Made by a program: the position numbers and the translations under genes | NCBI RefSeq assembly: GCF_000768555.3 | Contig: NZ_KN293979.1 | Span: 124,001 to 188,000, forward strand | Reading direction: 5' to 3' | Origin: Roseovarius mucosus DSM 17069 | GTDB lineage: Bacteria > Pseudomonadota > Alphaproteobacteria > Rhodobacterales > Rhodobacteraceae | DNA length: 64,000 nt | In this document: one piece after another, positions 31,882 to 40,389 of the stretch | Layout of the letters: the number at the start of each line of letters is the position of its first letter | Numbering within the stretch: position 1 is the stretch's first letter | Notes under the pieces: generated by a model | The model's input: only the letters and a program-made list of their open reading frames with translations | Told to the model about the DNA's origin: nothing | Database searches by the model: none

Positions 31882-33032
31882 TGGTTTCTCCATCTGAGGG
31901 GGCGGCCAAATTCGTCAAGGGTGAGGTCGGGAGGCAGATCGACATCGGGCATGGGGGCGGGCTGCCCCTGTTCCAGACGCCAGACATGCGCGAGGATCAC
32001 CGCCACGGCGGCAAAGAGCACATCGGGGATTTCCCGGCCAATCGCGCCGGTAAAATAGAGTGCACGCGCCAGTGGCGGCACTTGCAGCGTGGTCACACCG
32101 GCGCGACGGCCCCGGCGGATCACGGCCTGGGCCATTGGCCCCTTGCCCATGGCGAGAATGCGCGGGGCTGTATCGGTGCCCGGTTCATAGCGCAGGGCCA
32201 CGGCGAAATGCGTGGGGTTGGTGATGATGGCGGTGGCCATCGGCACATCGGCCAACGCCTTGCGTTCCGAGGCGCGGTGCGAGGCCTGCATCTGGCGGCG
32301 GCGCATCGCGCCCTTCTGTTCGGGCGAGCCTTCGGATTCCTTGGATTCGTCCTTGATGTCCTGTCGCGACATGCGCATGGATTTGGTGTTGGAATGGATC
32401 TGCCAGCCAAGATCGAGCGCGGCGATCACCACAAGGCCAAGAAGCAGCCCGCCCATCACCCGCAACATGGCGGTGCCAAAGAGCACCATCGCATCGCCGG
32501 GGGCCAGCGCCGAAGAGCTGCCCAGCGCAGGCAAGAGCGGTTGCAGCATCAGCACCCCCGCCGCAAGCAGGAGCGTGACCTTGAGCACCGCCTTGAGCAG
32601 ATCGACCAGCGCCTTCATCGACACCATCCGCCCAAGCCCGGTGAGCGGGTTCATTTTCTCGGGTTTGAAGCCCAGTGCCTTGGGCGCGAAATTGAGGCCG
32701 CCCATCGCCGATTGCGCCATCAGCACAGCGGCCAGCAGTGGCAGGCCAAGCCCCGGACCGGCGGCAAGCATCCAGAGCATCATGTCGCGCGTGTGCGCGA
32801 TCATCATCGCGTCGAGCGATTGCGCGCCCTCGATGACCAGCCCCTTGGCCCAGAGCCCCGCCAGACCCGGCAAGGCCCATTGCCCGGCGCTGAGGATGAG
32901 CGCACCCATGCCCAGCGTGACCAGCACGAAGACCTCGGTCGAGGTGGTGATCCGACCCTCTTCGCGCGCCTCCTGGCGGCGTTTCTGGGTTGGCTCTTCG
33001 GTCTTTTCCTGTCCGTCGTCTGCGTCAGCCAT
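31878..33032 (-). CDS. flhB: FlhB, flagellar export gate protein
   Basis: A 384-residue protein with an N-terminal basic tail (EKTEEPTQKRRQEAREEGR), four membrane segments and a cytoplasmic domain carrying the autocleavage motif NPTH in ATAIITNPTHFAVALRYE. FlhB switches the export apparatus from rod/hook to filament substrates after cleavage at N-P. It overlaps fliR by 8 bp upstream and the small membrane protein downstream. The C-terminal tail after the domain is slightly longer than in enteric FlhB. Confidence 0.95.
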   Translation of the reverse strand: MADADDGQEKTEEPTQKRRQEAREEGRITTSTEVFVLVTLGMGALILSAGQWALPGLAGLWAKGLVIEGAQSLDAMMIAHTRDMMLWMLAAGPGLGLPLLAAVLMAQSAMGGLNFAPKALGFKPEKMNPLTGLGRMVSMKALVDLLKAVLKVTLLLAAGVLMLQPLLPALGSSSALAPGDAMVLFGTAMLRVMGGLLLGLVVIAALDLGWQIHSNTKSMRMSRQDIKDESKESEGSPEQKGAMRRRQMQASHRASERKALADVPMATAIITNPTHFAVALRYEPGTDTAPRILAMGKGPMAQAVIRRGRRAGVTTLQVPPLARALYFTGAIGREIPDVLFAAVAVILAHVWRLEQGQPAPMPDVDLPPDLTLDEFGRPLRWRNQ

Positions 33033-33846
33033 TGGGTAATCCGTTCAACATCTCCATCAGATGCTGCAAGGCCTGTGCCACCCGTTCCGACAGGGCGGGC
33101 CCAAGGCTGGTGACGGTGAGAAAAAGCAAGAGCAGTGTGGCGGTCATGGTCAGCGGAAAGCCGAAGGCAAAGAGATTGAGCGAGGGGGCAGAGCGGGTGA
33201 TGACCCCGATCACGAGGTTCAGAAGCAAGAGCACAGACACGACCGGCATCATCAATTGCGCCGCATTGAGGAACATGGTGGTGGTGGCCCCGAGGCCCGC
33301 GTCGATCAGCACCGTGCCCGCGATAGGCGTGCCGATGGGAATGAGGCGGTAACTGTCGAGGATCAGGCGAATAGCGGCGAGATGCCCGTCCTCGGTCACG
33401 AAGATGGCCAGGAGAAACAGCATGAAGAACTGGCCGATCACCGGCGATTGCGACCCGCTGGTGGGATCGACCTGCGCCGCAAGGCCGAGACCGGCGGTAT
33501 TGGCGATACGGTCGCCAGCCATGACGGCGGCGGCAAAGAGGATTTGCAGCACCATTCCGGCAGACAGCCCGATGGCCAGTTCGCGCAAGGCGATGACCAC
33601 GCTGGAGAGGCTGGAGAGCGCGTCGGGTTCGGGGATCGGCACCTGTCCCATCAGCGGGACCGTGAGACACACCGAAATGATGATCCGCACCGGCAAGGAG
33701 ATGAAGCGCGCCGCAAAGAGCGGTGCCGAGAGGACAAACGCCCCGATCCGCAGCATCGCAAAGAGAAATTGCAGCGCCAGCCCCGTCAACTGCGTGAGCT
33801 CAACACCGGGCAGGCCGGTCGCGGAGGGGGCAAGATCGGGCAGCAT
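33025..33846 (-). CDS. fliR: FliR, flagellar export gate protein
   Basis: A 273-residue membrane protein of about six segments, part of the FliPQR export gate. Blocks such as LFAARFISLPVRIIISVCL, VDPTSGSQSPVIGQF and a hydrophobic C-terminus with LFAFGFPLTMTATLLLLF are typical of FliR. The ATG at 33846 is chosen; it lies 1 bp beyond the fliQ stop. The end overlaps flhB by 8 bp. Confidence 0.93.
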   Translation of the reverse strand: MLPDLAPSATGLPGVELTQLTGLALQFLFAMLRIGAFVLSAPLFAARFISLPVRIIISVCLTVPLMGQVPIPEPDALSSLSSVVIALRELAIGLSAGMVLQILFAAAVMAGDRIANTAGLGLAAQVDPTSGSQSPVIGQFFMLFLLAIFVTEDGHLAAIRLILDSYRLIPIGTPIAGTVLIDAGLGATTTMFLNAAQLMMPVVSVLLLLNLVIGVITRSAPSLNLFAFGFPLTMTATLLLLFLTVTSLGPALSERVAQALQHLMEMLNGLPNG

Positions 33847-33847
33847 C

Positions 33848-34114
33848 CTAGTGCATCGTCGCAATCGTGTCGAAGATATGGGTGAAATAGTCGGTCATCG
33901 TGCTGAGCATGAAGCCCGACATCAGCGCCATGGTCAGGATCACGATGGCCATTTTGGGCACGAAGCTGAGGGTCTGTTCGTTGATCGAGGTGGCGGCCTG
34001 AAGGATACCGATCACCAGACCCACGGCGAGCGCCACCAAGAGAACCGGACCCGCCGTCAGCAGGATGTTCCAATAGGCCATGCGCAGATGTTCGATATTG
34101 GCGTCGAAATCCAT
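33848..34114 (-). CDS. fliQ: FliQ, flagellar export gate protein
   Basis: An 88-residue protein with two membrane segments joined by a short loop (ILQAATSINEQTLSFVPKM), the standard FliQ size and motif. Part of the FliPQR gate in the basal body. It starts 2 bp before the fliP stop region ends and directly precedes fliR. Confidence 0.94.
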   Translation of the reverse strand: MDFDANIEHLRMAYWNILLTAGPVLLVALAVGLVIGILQAATSINEQTLSFVPKMAIVILTMALMSGFMLSTMTDYFTHIFDTIATMH

Positions 34115-34116
34115 GG

Positions 34117-34857
34117 TCAGAGCGCCCCTTGAAAGCTGGAGGCGAGCGAGCCCATGGTCAGCGCCCAGCCATCCACCAGCACGAACAACAGCAGCTTGAA
34201 GGGCAGGGACACGATCATCGGCGAGAGCATCATCATCCCCAGCGCCATGAGGATCGAGGCAATCACCATGTCGATCACCAGAAAGGGCAGAAAGAGCAGA
34301 AAGCCGATCTGGAACGCGGTCTTGAGTTCCGAGGTGATATAGGCGGGCAAGAGCACCCCGACGGGCACGTCGGCGTCGCTGGCATAGGGGGCGTCGCCCG
34401 CCAGTTCCGCGAACATCAAGAGGTCGTTTTGCCGGGTATTGGCCAGCATGAAGCCCGAGAGGTGATCCCATGCCAGCCCGATGGCCACATCCGGGGCCAT
34501 CTGCCCGTCGAGATAGGGGCTGAGCGCAGTGTCGTAAATCACGGTCAGCACCGGCTGCATGACGAAGAAGGACAGAAAGAGTGCGATGGCGATGAGCACC
34601 TGATTGGGCGGTGTCTGCATCGTGCCCATGGCTTGCCTCAGGATCGAGAGCACGATGATGATGCGGGTAAAGGCGGTCATGCCCAGCACCAGCGACGGCA
34701 GCACCGTGAGCGCCGTCATCAGCGCCAGAATTTGCAACGAGAGCGAATAGGTGGTGCCGTTCTCATCCGAGAGGGTGATCGCGGGCAGGCCCTGTTGCGC
34801 CAGAACCGGCGCGGGCAGGACGAGGGCGAGGATCAGGAGCGGAAGAAGGCGGCTCAT
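34117..34857 (-). CDS. fliP: FliP, flagellar export gate protein
   Basis: A 246-residue protein with a cleavable signal peptide (ends VLAQQ), as FliP has, then four membrane segments. LGMTAFTRIIIVLSILRQAMGTMQTPPNQVL and LPFLVIDMVIASILMALGMMMLSP regions are hallmark FliP sequence. Start at ATG 34857 overlaps the FliO-like gene by 4 bp. It forms the export gate pentamer with FliQ and FliR. Confidence 0.96.
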   Translation of the reverse strand: MSRLLPLLILALVLPAPVLAQQGLPAITLSDENGTTYSLSLQILALMTALTVLPSLVLGMTAFTRIIIVLSILRQAMGTMQTPPNQVLIAIALFLSFFVMQPVLTVIYDTALSPYLDGQMAPDVAIGLAWDHLSGFMLANTRQNDLLMFAELAGDAPYASDADVPVGVLLPAYITSELKTAFQIGFLLFLPFLVIDMVIASILMALGMMMLSPMIVSLPFKLLLFVLVDGWALTMGSLASSFQGAL

Positions 34858-35126
34858 GCTGTGGTCCCCTCGGCCCGGGGCAGCAGGGTGAGGGCGGTGC
34901 CGGACCGGCGCCCCATCACCACGAGCACGGTTTGCCCTTCGGCCTTGAGCAAGAGCGCGCGGCTGTCGCCGCCCAGATTGAGGGTCTCGGTCAGTTCCAG
35001 TTGGCGGATGCTTGCCAGACGGGCGCTGAGCGGCGCGCGTTTGTGGCGGATCACGGCCCAGGCGAGCACGAGCACGCCGAGAAAGCCCGCAATGGTCAGG
35101 ATGCGGTCGGGGGTTAGAACGTCCAC
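34854..35126 (-). CDS. fliO: FliO-like flagellar biosynthesis protein
   Basis: A 90-residue protein with one N-terminal membrane segment (about 8-26) and a small cytoplasmic domain with RQLELTETLNLGGDSRALLLKAEGQ, the FliO/MopB pattern. FliO assists FliP assembly. Its end overlaps fliP by 4 bp. Assigned by size, topology and position between fliN and fliP. Confidence 0.8.
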   Translation of the reverse strand: MDVLTPDRILTIAGFLGVLVLAWAVIRHKRAPLSARLASIRQLELTETLNLGGDSRALLLKAEGQTVLVVMGRRSGTALTLLPRAEGTTA

Positions 35127-35206
35127 GGGGCAATCTCCTGCGACGGTTGATCAAGGTTCAGTTGATCAACCGTTGCAGGTTTCGTGCCACGCGAAGGGGT
35201 AGGGTG

Positions 35207-35515
35207 TCAGACGGTTTCGATCCGTTGCCGGGGATCGACGATATCGCCAAAGCGGATGCCGAACTTCTCGCCCACGACGACCACCTCGCCCTTGGCGATG
35301 GGGGTGCCGTTCACCAGAATGTCGAGCGGATCGCCCGCCATGCGGTCCAGCTCGACCACCGAGCCTTCGTTGAGGCGCAAGAGGTCTTGCAGCGTGATCT
35401 GGGTGTTGCCCACCTCGACGGTCATGCTGACGCGGACATTGGCCAAGAGGCCGAGATCCACATTGCTTGTGCTGCTGTCGGGCTGGCCGGTCGGTTCGGT
35501 TGTGTCGATGGTCAT
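35207..35515 (-). CDS. fliN: FliN, flagellar motor switch protein
   Basis: A 102-residue SpoA-domain protein: VRVSMTVEVGNTQITLQDLLRLNEGSVVELDR read in parts, then GDPLDILVNGTPIAKGEVVVVGEKFGIRF. FliN is part of the C-ring and export docking. ATG at 35515 is chosen; the upstream in-frame extension lies in the fliM 3' end. It follows fliM by 16 bp. Confidence 0.94.
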   Translation of the reverse strand: MTIDTTEPTGQPDSSTSNVDLGLLANVRVSMTVEVGNTQITLQDLLRLNEGSVVELDRMAGDPLDILVNGTPIAKGEVVVVGEKFGIRFGDIVDPRQRIETV

Positions 35516-35531
35516 GGCGGTTTCCTCGGGA

Positions 35532-36509
35532 TCAGGGTTCAATACGGTGGGTAAGCGAGAGCGCGGCACGGCCATTCTGCGCGCCCGGTTCGGCATCAAA
35601 GAGCGGCGTGCCTTCGACAAGCAATTGCGGGCGTAGTGTCAGATCGATCGGCACCACGCGGCCGGGGCGTAGCCCCGTGAGGGCGCTGATCGGCACATTG
35701 GGTTCGGCCAGACGCGCCGTGACATTGAGGGGCACGGCCATCACCGCCTCGCGCAGGCGGTTGCGCCAGCGCAGGTCATCGGCCACCTGATCGGACTGCA
35801 TCCGCGAGCGCAAGCGCGCAGCAATGGGTTTGAGCGCCTGTAGCGGATAGATGAGGTCCAGCGTGGCCGGGTCCGCCTCGGGCAGCTGAATGATGAAGGA
35901 GCAGCAGACGACCTTTTCCTCGCTTTCAACGAATGTTGCGAATTGCAGGTTGTCCTCGTGTATCGGGTTGGCAAACTCGAGCGGGATAAGATCGCGCCAC
36001 GCGGCCTCGAGTGCGCGGTAGATGCCTTTGGTCACGATCTCGATCACGCGCGTCTCGCTGGCGGTGAATTCGGCGCGACCACCCGGCAGATAGGCGATAT
36101 TGCCGCCGTAATAGGCATTGGTCAGCAAGGATACGAAATTGGGCGGCAGCATGATGAGCTGATTGCTGCGCAGCGCATCGACGCGGGCGGTGGTGAGGCT
36201 GACAAAGTTTTCCAACTCGTCGCAATAATGCGAAAAGCTTTTGACCTCGGGTGGAAAGGCGGAGATGCGCGGGTGCATCCGCAAGAACGGCAGGAACACA
36301 GGGCGTGCCAGACGGCAAAAGCGTTCGTTGACCATGCGCAACCCGTGATAGTCACCCATGATCGACAGGTTGTCAGAGCCGAATTTGTAGCGCTTGACGT
36401 TCTCGGTGCCTTGGTTCTGCTCTTTCTCCATGTCGAGCAGACCGTCGACAAGGGCTGCGACCTCGTTCGAGCTGAGTTTGTGGGTGGCGCTGGTGGTGGG
36501 GCGGGCCAT
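35532..36509 (-). CDS. fliM: FliM, flagellar motor switch protein
   Basis: A 325-residue protein. N-terminal SSNEVAALVDGLLD resembles the CheY-binding LSQxEIDALL helix; the middle domain has LMGDYHGLRMVNERFCR-like and EFANPIHEDNLQF segments, and a C-terminal SpoA domain ends at residue 325. FliM sets rotation direction and links FliG to FliN. It lies 8 bp downstream of fliL and 16 bp upstream of fliN. Confidence 0.92.
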   Translation of the reverse strand: MARPTTSATHKLSSNEVAALVDGLLDMEKEQNQGTENVKRYKFGSDNLSIMGDYHGLRMVNERFCRLARPVFLPFLRMHPRISAFPPEVKSFSHYCDELENFVSLTTARVDALRSNQLIMLPPNFVSLLTNAYYGGNIAYLPGGRAEFTASETRVIEIVTKGIYRALEAAWRDLIPLEFANPIHEDNLQFATFVESEEKVVCCSFIIQLPEADPATLDLIYPLQALKPIAARLRSRMQSDQVADDLRWRNRLREAVMAVPLNVTARLAEPNVPISALTGLRPGRVVPIDLTLRPQLLVEGTPLFDAEPGAQNGRAALSLTHRIEP

Positions 36510-36517
36510 GGTGCGAC

Positions 36518-37094
36518 CTATTGCAGAACAAAGGAGGGAAAGAACACGCCCTCGATGCCGCCAAACCCTTCGAGCGCCTCGAGCCGGGTGTTGATCGCGG
36601 TCTTGAGCGCCTCGGCCAGGGCCTCGCGCCCGGCGGTGCCTTCGACATCCTCTTCGGCAAAGCCCGAGATCACGGCAAGCATATCCGAGCGCAGCGCCAT
36701 GGCGTGGGTTTCGACATTGGCGATGACGCTCTCGTCATATTGGGTCGAGACACCGACGCCGATCTGAAGAAACCGGCGCGAACTTTTGAGGTTGGTGGTC
36801 AGCGGGTCGGGAAACTCGTGGTAGCGGGTTTCGAAGACGGGCGCTTCGGGCATTTCCTTGGGTATACGCTTGGGGGCCGCCCTCGGCGTCGCCCGCAGCC
36901 TCGGAGGCGGCGGTTTCCAGTTCGATGAGGCGCAGCACCTCTTGCGACGGCGACAGCGCCCCGCCGGAGAGGTAGAATCCCGCGCCAAAGCCGCCGCCGC
37001 CAAGAATGAGCGCCATCAAGAGCCAGACGAGCATCTTCTTGAGAAAGCCCCCCTTGGGGCGGGCATCGAGATTGGGGAGTGCAGCATCGGCCAT
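36518..37094 (-). pseudogene. fliL: fliL with an apparent +1 frameshift
   Basis: FliL is a single-pass basal-body protein linked to the stator. The N-terminal part (from ATG 37094: one membrane segment, residues about 20-43, then a linker with GDAEGG) and the C-terminal part (FETRYHEFPDPLTTNL to FVLQ, stop at 36518) are in different frames. The switch falls in a run of five G on the plus strand at 36872-36876. The 577-bp span is 3n+1, fitting one extra base. Removing it restores a protein of about 191 residues, the normal size. It could be a true mutation, a sequencing error in the homopolymer or, less likely, programmed shifting. Confidence 0.85.
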
Positions 37095-37102
37095 GGGGAA
37101 CC

Positions 37103-38437
37103 TCAGGCGATCAAGTCAATGGAAGAGCGCGCAGGCGCGCGCGGGGACAGTGGTTGTGATGCGGTGTCATCAAAGGCGGTCGCGTTGCCCTGCGGACCCG
37201 GTTCGGTGCCGGGATGGCCATTGCCGCGCGGGTTGGCATCGCCGCCCGTCGTGCCAAAGCCCGCTGCGCCGCCTGAGCCGCCCGTCGTGGTGGTGGACTG
37301 GCTCCCCATCTCAAGCCCGGCGCGGGCCATGGCCTCGGCCAGACGCGGCTGGGCCTCGGCCATGGCGCGGGCGGCCTCGGGCGTTTCGGTCACGATATGC
37401 ACATGGGTCACGCCGTCTTGGGTCTCCAGCCGGATTTGCAGCGGGCCAAGACGCTCGGGCGTGAGCGTGAGTGTCAGGTTGTCGAGCGCGGCGCTGGCGC
37501 TCTGGCGGATGTCCTGCACCATTTGCTCGGGCCACTGAGGGGCCGCGAGATCGAGGGTCTGGGGCAGGGGCGCTGTTGCCAGCGGTGCAGGGGCGCTGCC
37601 GGGCAGGGCGGGCTGGGGCGCGGCAAGGACGCTACCCTCTGTGGTGGCCAGGGTTGGTGGCGGGGCGGCCTCTGCGCTGAGGGCAGGGCTGTTGGGCGCG
37701 CTGTCGCCTGTGGGCACGGGGGCCGTGGGCGGCGCGGGCACCAGAGGGGCCGCCATGGGCAGGGTCGGAGCGGCGAGACTCGGCACCTCGGATGCCTCTG
37801 GATCTTTGGTGAGGTCCGGTTTGTCGCCGGTGTCCGGCTCGGACGTCGGCTGTGCCACCTGTGCCGCAACGGACGGGATGGCGGGCTGGGTTTGCGGCGT
37901 GGTTGGGTCAGGCAGGGCTATGGCCTCGGTGCCCATAGCCTCGGGGCCCGTGTCTTCGGCGTCGGTGGCGTCGGTGGCGTCGATGGCATCGGTTCCGGTA
38001 TCCTCGGGCAAGTTCTGGGCCTCGGTGAGTGTATCTAACCCGGATGGGGTGATGGGCGCGGCAGAAGGTTGCGCCGCAATGGCAGGCGGTGGCAGTGCGG
38101 GTGTTGCCGGTGCTGGGGCAGTCGCCGGTGCTGCGGGGGCTGCGGCCATTGGGGACAGAAGGTCAACAGAGGAAGGGACAGAGGCAGGGACAGAGGCAGG
38201 GACAGAGCCCATCCGGGCCATGTCTGGCGCAGGCACAGGCGCAAGCGGTTGTGCCGATGCCTGCACGGAGGGCTGGACAGGGGCCTGAACGGGTGTTTGG
38301 ACCGGGGTCTGCGCCGCATTCAACAGGGCAGAAAAGCCCTGGATCGGCATGCCAGAACCTTGGCCAAGCGCCGCAGCGGCACGGCCGGGGGCCGTGGCAG
38401 CGGGGGTGGGAAGGCTGGTCAATACCGGGGCGGTCAT
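37103..38437 (-). CDS. fliK: FliK-like flagellar hook-length control protein
   Basis: A 444-residue Pro/Ala-rich protein. Residues 1 to about 300 are low-complexity with small repeats (PVQTPVQAPVQ, VPASVPASVP). The C-terminal Flg_hook-like domain holds LTLTLTPERLGPLQIRLE and HVHIVTETPEAARAM (about 330-395), which signals the FlhB specificity switch, and a glycine-rich tail follows. First gene of the fliK-to-flhB transcript, 8 bp before fliL. Confidence 0.88.
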   Translation of the reverse strand: MTAPVLTSLPTPAATAPGRAAAALGQGSGMPIQGFSALLNAAQTPVQTPVQAPVQPSVQASAQPLAPVPAPDMARMGSVPASVPASVPSSVDLLSPMAAAPAAPATAPAPATPALPPPAIAAQPSAAPITPSGLDTLTEAQNLPEDTGTDAIDATDATDAEDTGPEAMGTEAIALPDPTTPQTQPAIPSVAAQVAQPTSEPDTGDKPDLTKDPEASEVPSLAAPTLPMAAPLVPAPPTAPVPTGDSAPNSPALSAEAAPPPTLATTEGSVLAAPQPALPGSAPAPLATAPLPQTLDLAAPQWPEQMVQDIRQSASAALDNLTLTLTPERLGPLQIRLETQDGVTHVHIVTETPEAARAMAEAQPRLAEAMARAGLEMGSQSTTTTGGSGGAAGFGTTGGDANPRGNGHPGTEPGPQGNATAFDDTASQPLSPRAPARSSIDLIA

Positions 38438-38530
38438 ACTGGGCTCCGTCTGGGGGTCAGTCCAGAGGGTGCAAGCATCATGCCAAGCGGGCGGCGGGTG
38501 CGGGCCCCGTCAAACGGGCCCGGTGCAATG

Positions 38531-38559
38531 AAAAAGGCACCCCGGAGTGGGGTGCCTTT
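38531..38559 (-). terminator. Rho-independent terminator after degP
   Basis: AAAGGCACCCC (38533-38543) pairs perfectly with GGGGTGCCTTT (38549-38559), 11 bp with a 5-base loop. On the minus strand it is followed by a T-run (plus-strand A31-A35). It ends the hflK-hflC-DUF2065-degP transcript just before fliK. Confidence 0.85.
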
Positions 38560-38580
38560 GCCGCCCATATGTGCGGGCGT

Positions 38581-40056
38581 TTACTTGTTGTCTTCGAGCG
38601 AGAGCGCCACGAAACGCGGATCGCCGCCGCTGCGCACCAGCATCAGCAGGGATTTGCGCCCCGCTTCCTTGGCCTCGGCAATACGGTCGTCGAGATCGGC
38701 AATCGTGGCCACCTTCTGCTGTCCGGCCTCGGTGATCACGTCGCCCATGCGCAGGCCCTTTTCATAGGCCTCGGACAGCTCATCGATATTGACCACGACC
38801 AGACCGGTTGCGTTATTGTCCAGCTCGAGTTGCGACCGCAACTCATCGTTGAGCGGGGTCAAGGTCAGGCCAAGCATGGTCTTTTCCACCGGGGCCTCTG
38901 GCGTCGCATCTTCGCCGGGTTGCGCCACGGGAATGGCACCCTCGGCCTCTTCGCGGCGGCCCAGCGTGATCTTGAGCGTGGTGGTCTTGCCCTCACGGAA
39001 CACGACCACGCGGACGGTCTTGCCCACCTCGGTATTGCCCACGGTGCGCACAAGGCTGCGCGTGTCCGACACATCCTGCCCGTCAAAGGACATGATCACG
39101 TCGCCGGCCAGCATGCCAGCCTCGGCGGCGGGACCCTCGGGCACATCCGTGACGAGCGCACCTGCGGCTTTCTCAAGCCCCATCGCCTCGGCCACATCGG
39201 CGGTCACGTCCTGAATTCGCACGCCCAGCCAGCCACGCCGCGTCTCGCCATATTCCTGCAACTGATCGACCACGCGCTTGACCACGTTCGAGGCCATGGA
39301 AAAGCCAATGCCGATCGAGCCGCCGGTGGGGCTGAGGATTGCGGTGTTCACGCCAACCACCTGACCGTCGAGATTGAAGAGCGGACCGCCCGAGTTGCCC
39401 CGGTTGATGGCGGCATCGGTCTGGATATAGTCGTCATAGGTGCCGCTGAGCGCGCGGTTGCGCGCCGACACGATCCCGGCAGAGAGCGAGAAGCCCTGAC
39501 CCAGCGGGTTGCCCATGGCCAGCACCCAATCGCCCACGCGCGCGGTGTCGCTGTCGCCAAAGCTGACGAAGGGCAGCGGCTTGTCCGCCGTGACCTTGAG
39601 CAGGGCGATGTCGGTCTTGGGGTCGGTGCCGATCACTTCGGCGGGCAGGGTTTCGCCGGAAAAGAATTCGATCAGGATCTCATCCGCGCTTTCGATCACG
39701 TGGTTGTTCGTGACCACAAAGCCATCCTCGGAAATCACGAAACCCGAACCAAGCGCGGACGAGCGCTGTGGCCGGTCGCCTTCGCCCAAGCGGTCGCGGA
39801 ACTGCTCGAAGAAATCCTCGAAGGGCGAGCCTTCGGGCACGATGGGGGCGGGGCCTTTGCCCCGTTCCACCACGGTCGAGGTGGTGATGTTCACGACCGC
39901 CGGGCTGATCTTGTCGGCCAGATCGGCAAAGCTGTCGGGCCGCGCTGCTGCGGACATTGCCTGCGCGATCAACAGCCCAACCATCAGGGCCATGACCCAG
40001 AGCGCCCGCAGGCCGGTGGACAGGGATCGTGTTTCGGAAATCGTTTGGGTCTTCAC
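38581..40056 (-). CDS. degP: DegP/HtrA-family periplasmic serine protease
   Basis: A 491-residue HtrA protease with an N-terminal signal or anchor segment (about 16-37), trypsin-like domain with catalytic H119 (TNNHVI), D149 (KTDIALL) and S222 (RGNSGGPL), and two PDZ domains. It degrades or refolds damaged envelope proteins. GTG 40056 is preferred because AAGGAG lies 8 bp upstream; the ORF extends to 40092 without support. Probably co-transcribed with hflKC, a usual alphaproteobacterial arrangement. Confidence 0.94.
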   Translation of the reverse strand: MKTQTISETRSLSTGLRALWVMALMVGLLIAQAMSAAARPDSFADLADKISPAVVNITTSTVVERGKGPAPIVPEGSPFEDFFEQFRDRLGEGDRPQRSSALGSGFVISEDGFVVTNNHVIESADEILIEFFSGETLPAEVIGTDPKTDIALLKVTADKPLPFVSFGDSDTARVGDWVLAMGNPLGQGFSLSAGIVSARNRALSGTYDDYIQTDAAINRGNSGGPLFNLDGQVVGVNTAILSPTGGSIGIGFSMASNVVKRVVDQLQEYGETRRGWLGVRIQDVTADVAEAMGLEKAAGALVTDVPEGPAAEAGMLAGDVIMSFDGQDVSDTRSLVRTVGNTEVGKTVRVVVFREGKTTTLKITLGRREEAEGAIPVAQPGEDATPEAPVEKTMLGLTLTPLNDELRSQLELDNNATGLVVVNIDELSEAYEKGLRMGDVITEAGQQKVATIADLDDRIAEAKEAGRKSLLMLVRSGGDPRFVALSLEDNK

Positions 40057-40191
40057 ACCAATGTCTCCTTTGGTTCGTGCATTGGGCGACAAACGCGCGC
40101 CCCTCTTGCACTGGAATGTATGCGGTCTTTGCGCGATGGCAAAGGTCGCAGGATCAATTCACAGCCATGTGACCGCTTTGACGCGGCAAGA

Positions 40192-40389
40192 TCAAGCGCC
40201 AAGCGTCTTGGCCGCCCAGACGAGGATCAGCCCCAACACCAGCGCAATCGCCCCCATCAGGCGCCGCGCCTCGGTGGGCAGTGCTGTCAAGGCCACCAGC
40301 ATCTGTTCAATGAGCGAAGGGGCCAGCGCATAGACCAGCCCCTCCACAATCAGCACCAGTCCCAGCGCGAGCAGGGCAGTTTCGATCAT
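40192..40389 (-). CDS. DUF2065-family small membrane protein
   Basis: A 65-residue protein with two membrane segments (about 4-22 and 43-61) around LTALPTEARRLMG, the DUF2065 (YjeT) pattern. It overlaps hflC by 4 bp and sits between hflC and degP, as in many Rhodobacteraceae. Function unknown; probably linked to HflKC-FtsH membrane quality control. Confidence 0.82.
   Translation of the reverse strand: MIETALLALGLVLIVEGLVYALAPSLIEQMLVALTALPTEARRLMGAIALVLGLILVWAAKTLGA

Noticed and set aside
36735..37094. A separate 119-residue protein from the fliL N-terminal frame
   Set aside because: After about residue 74 the translation turns into off-frame sequence, so this is a truncated FliL, not a distinct gene.
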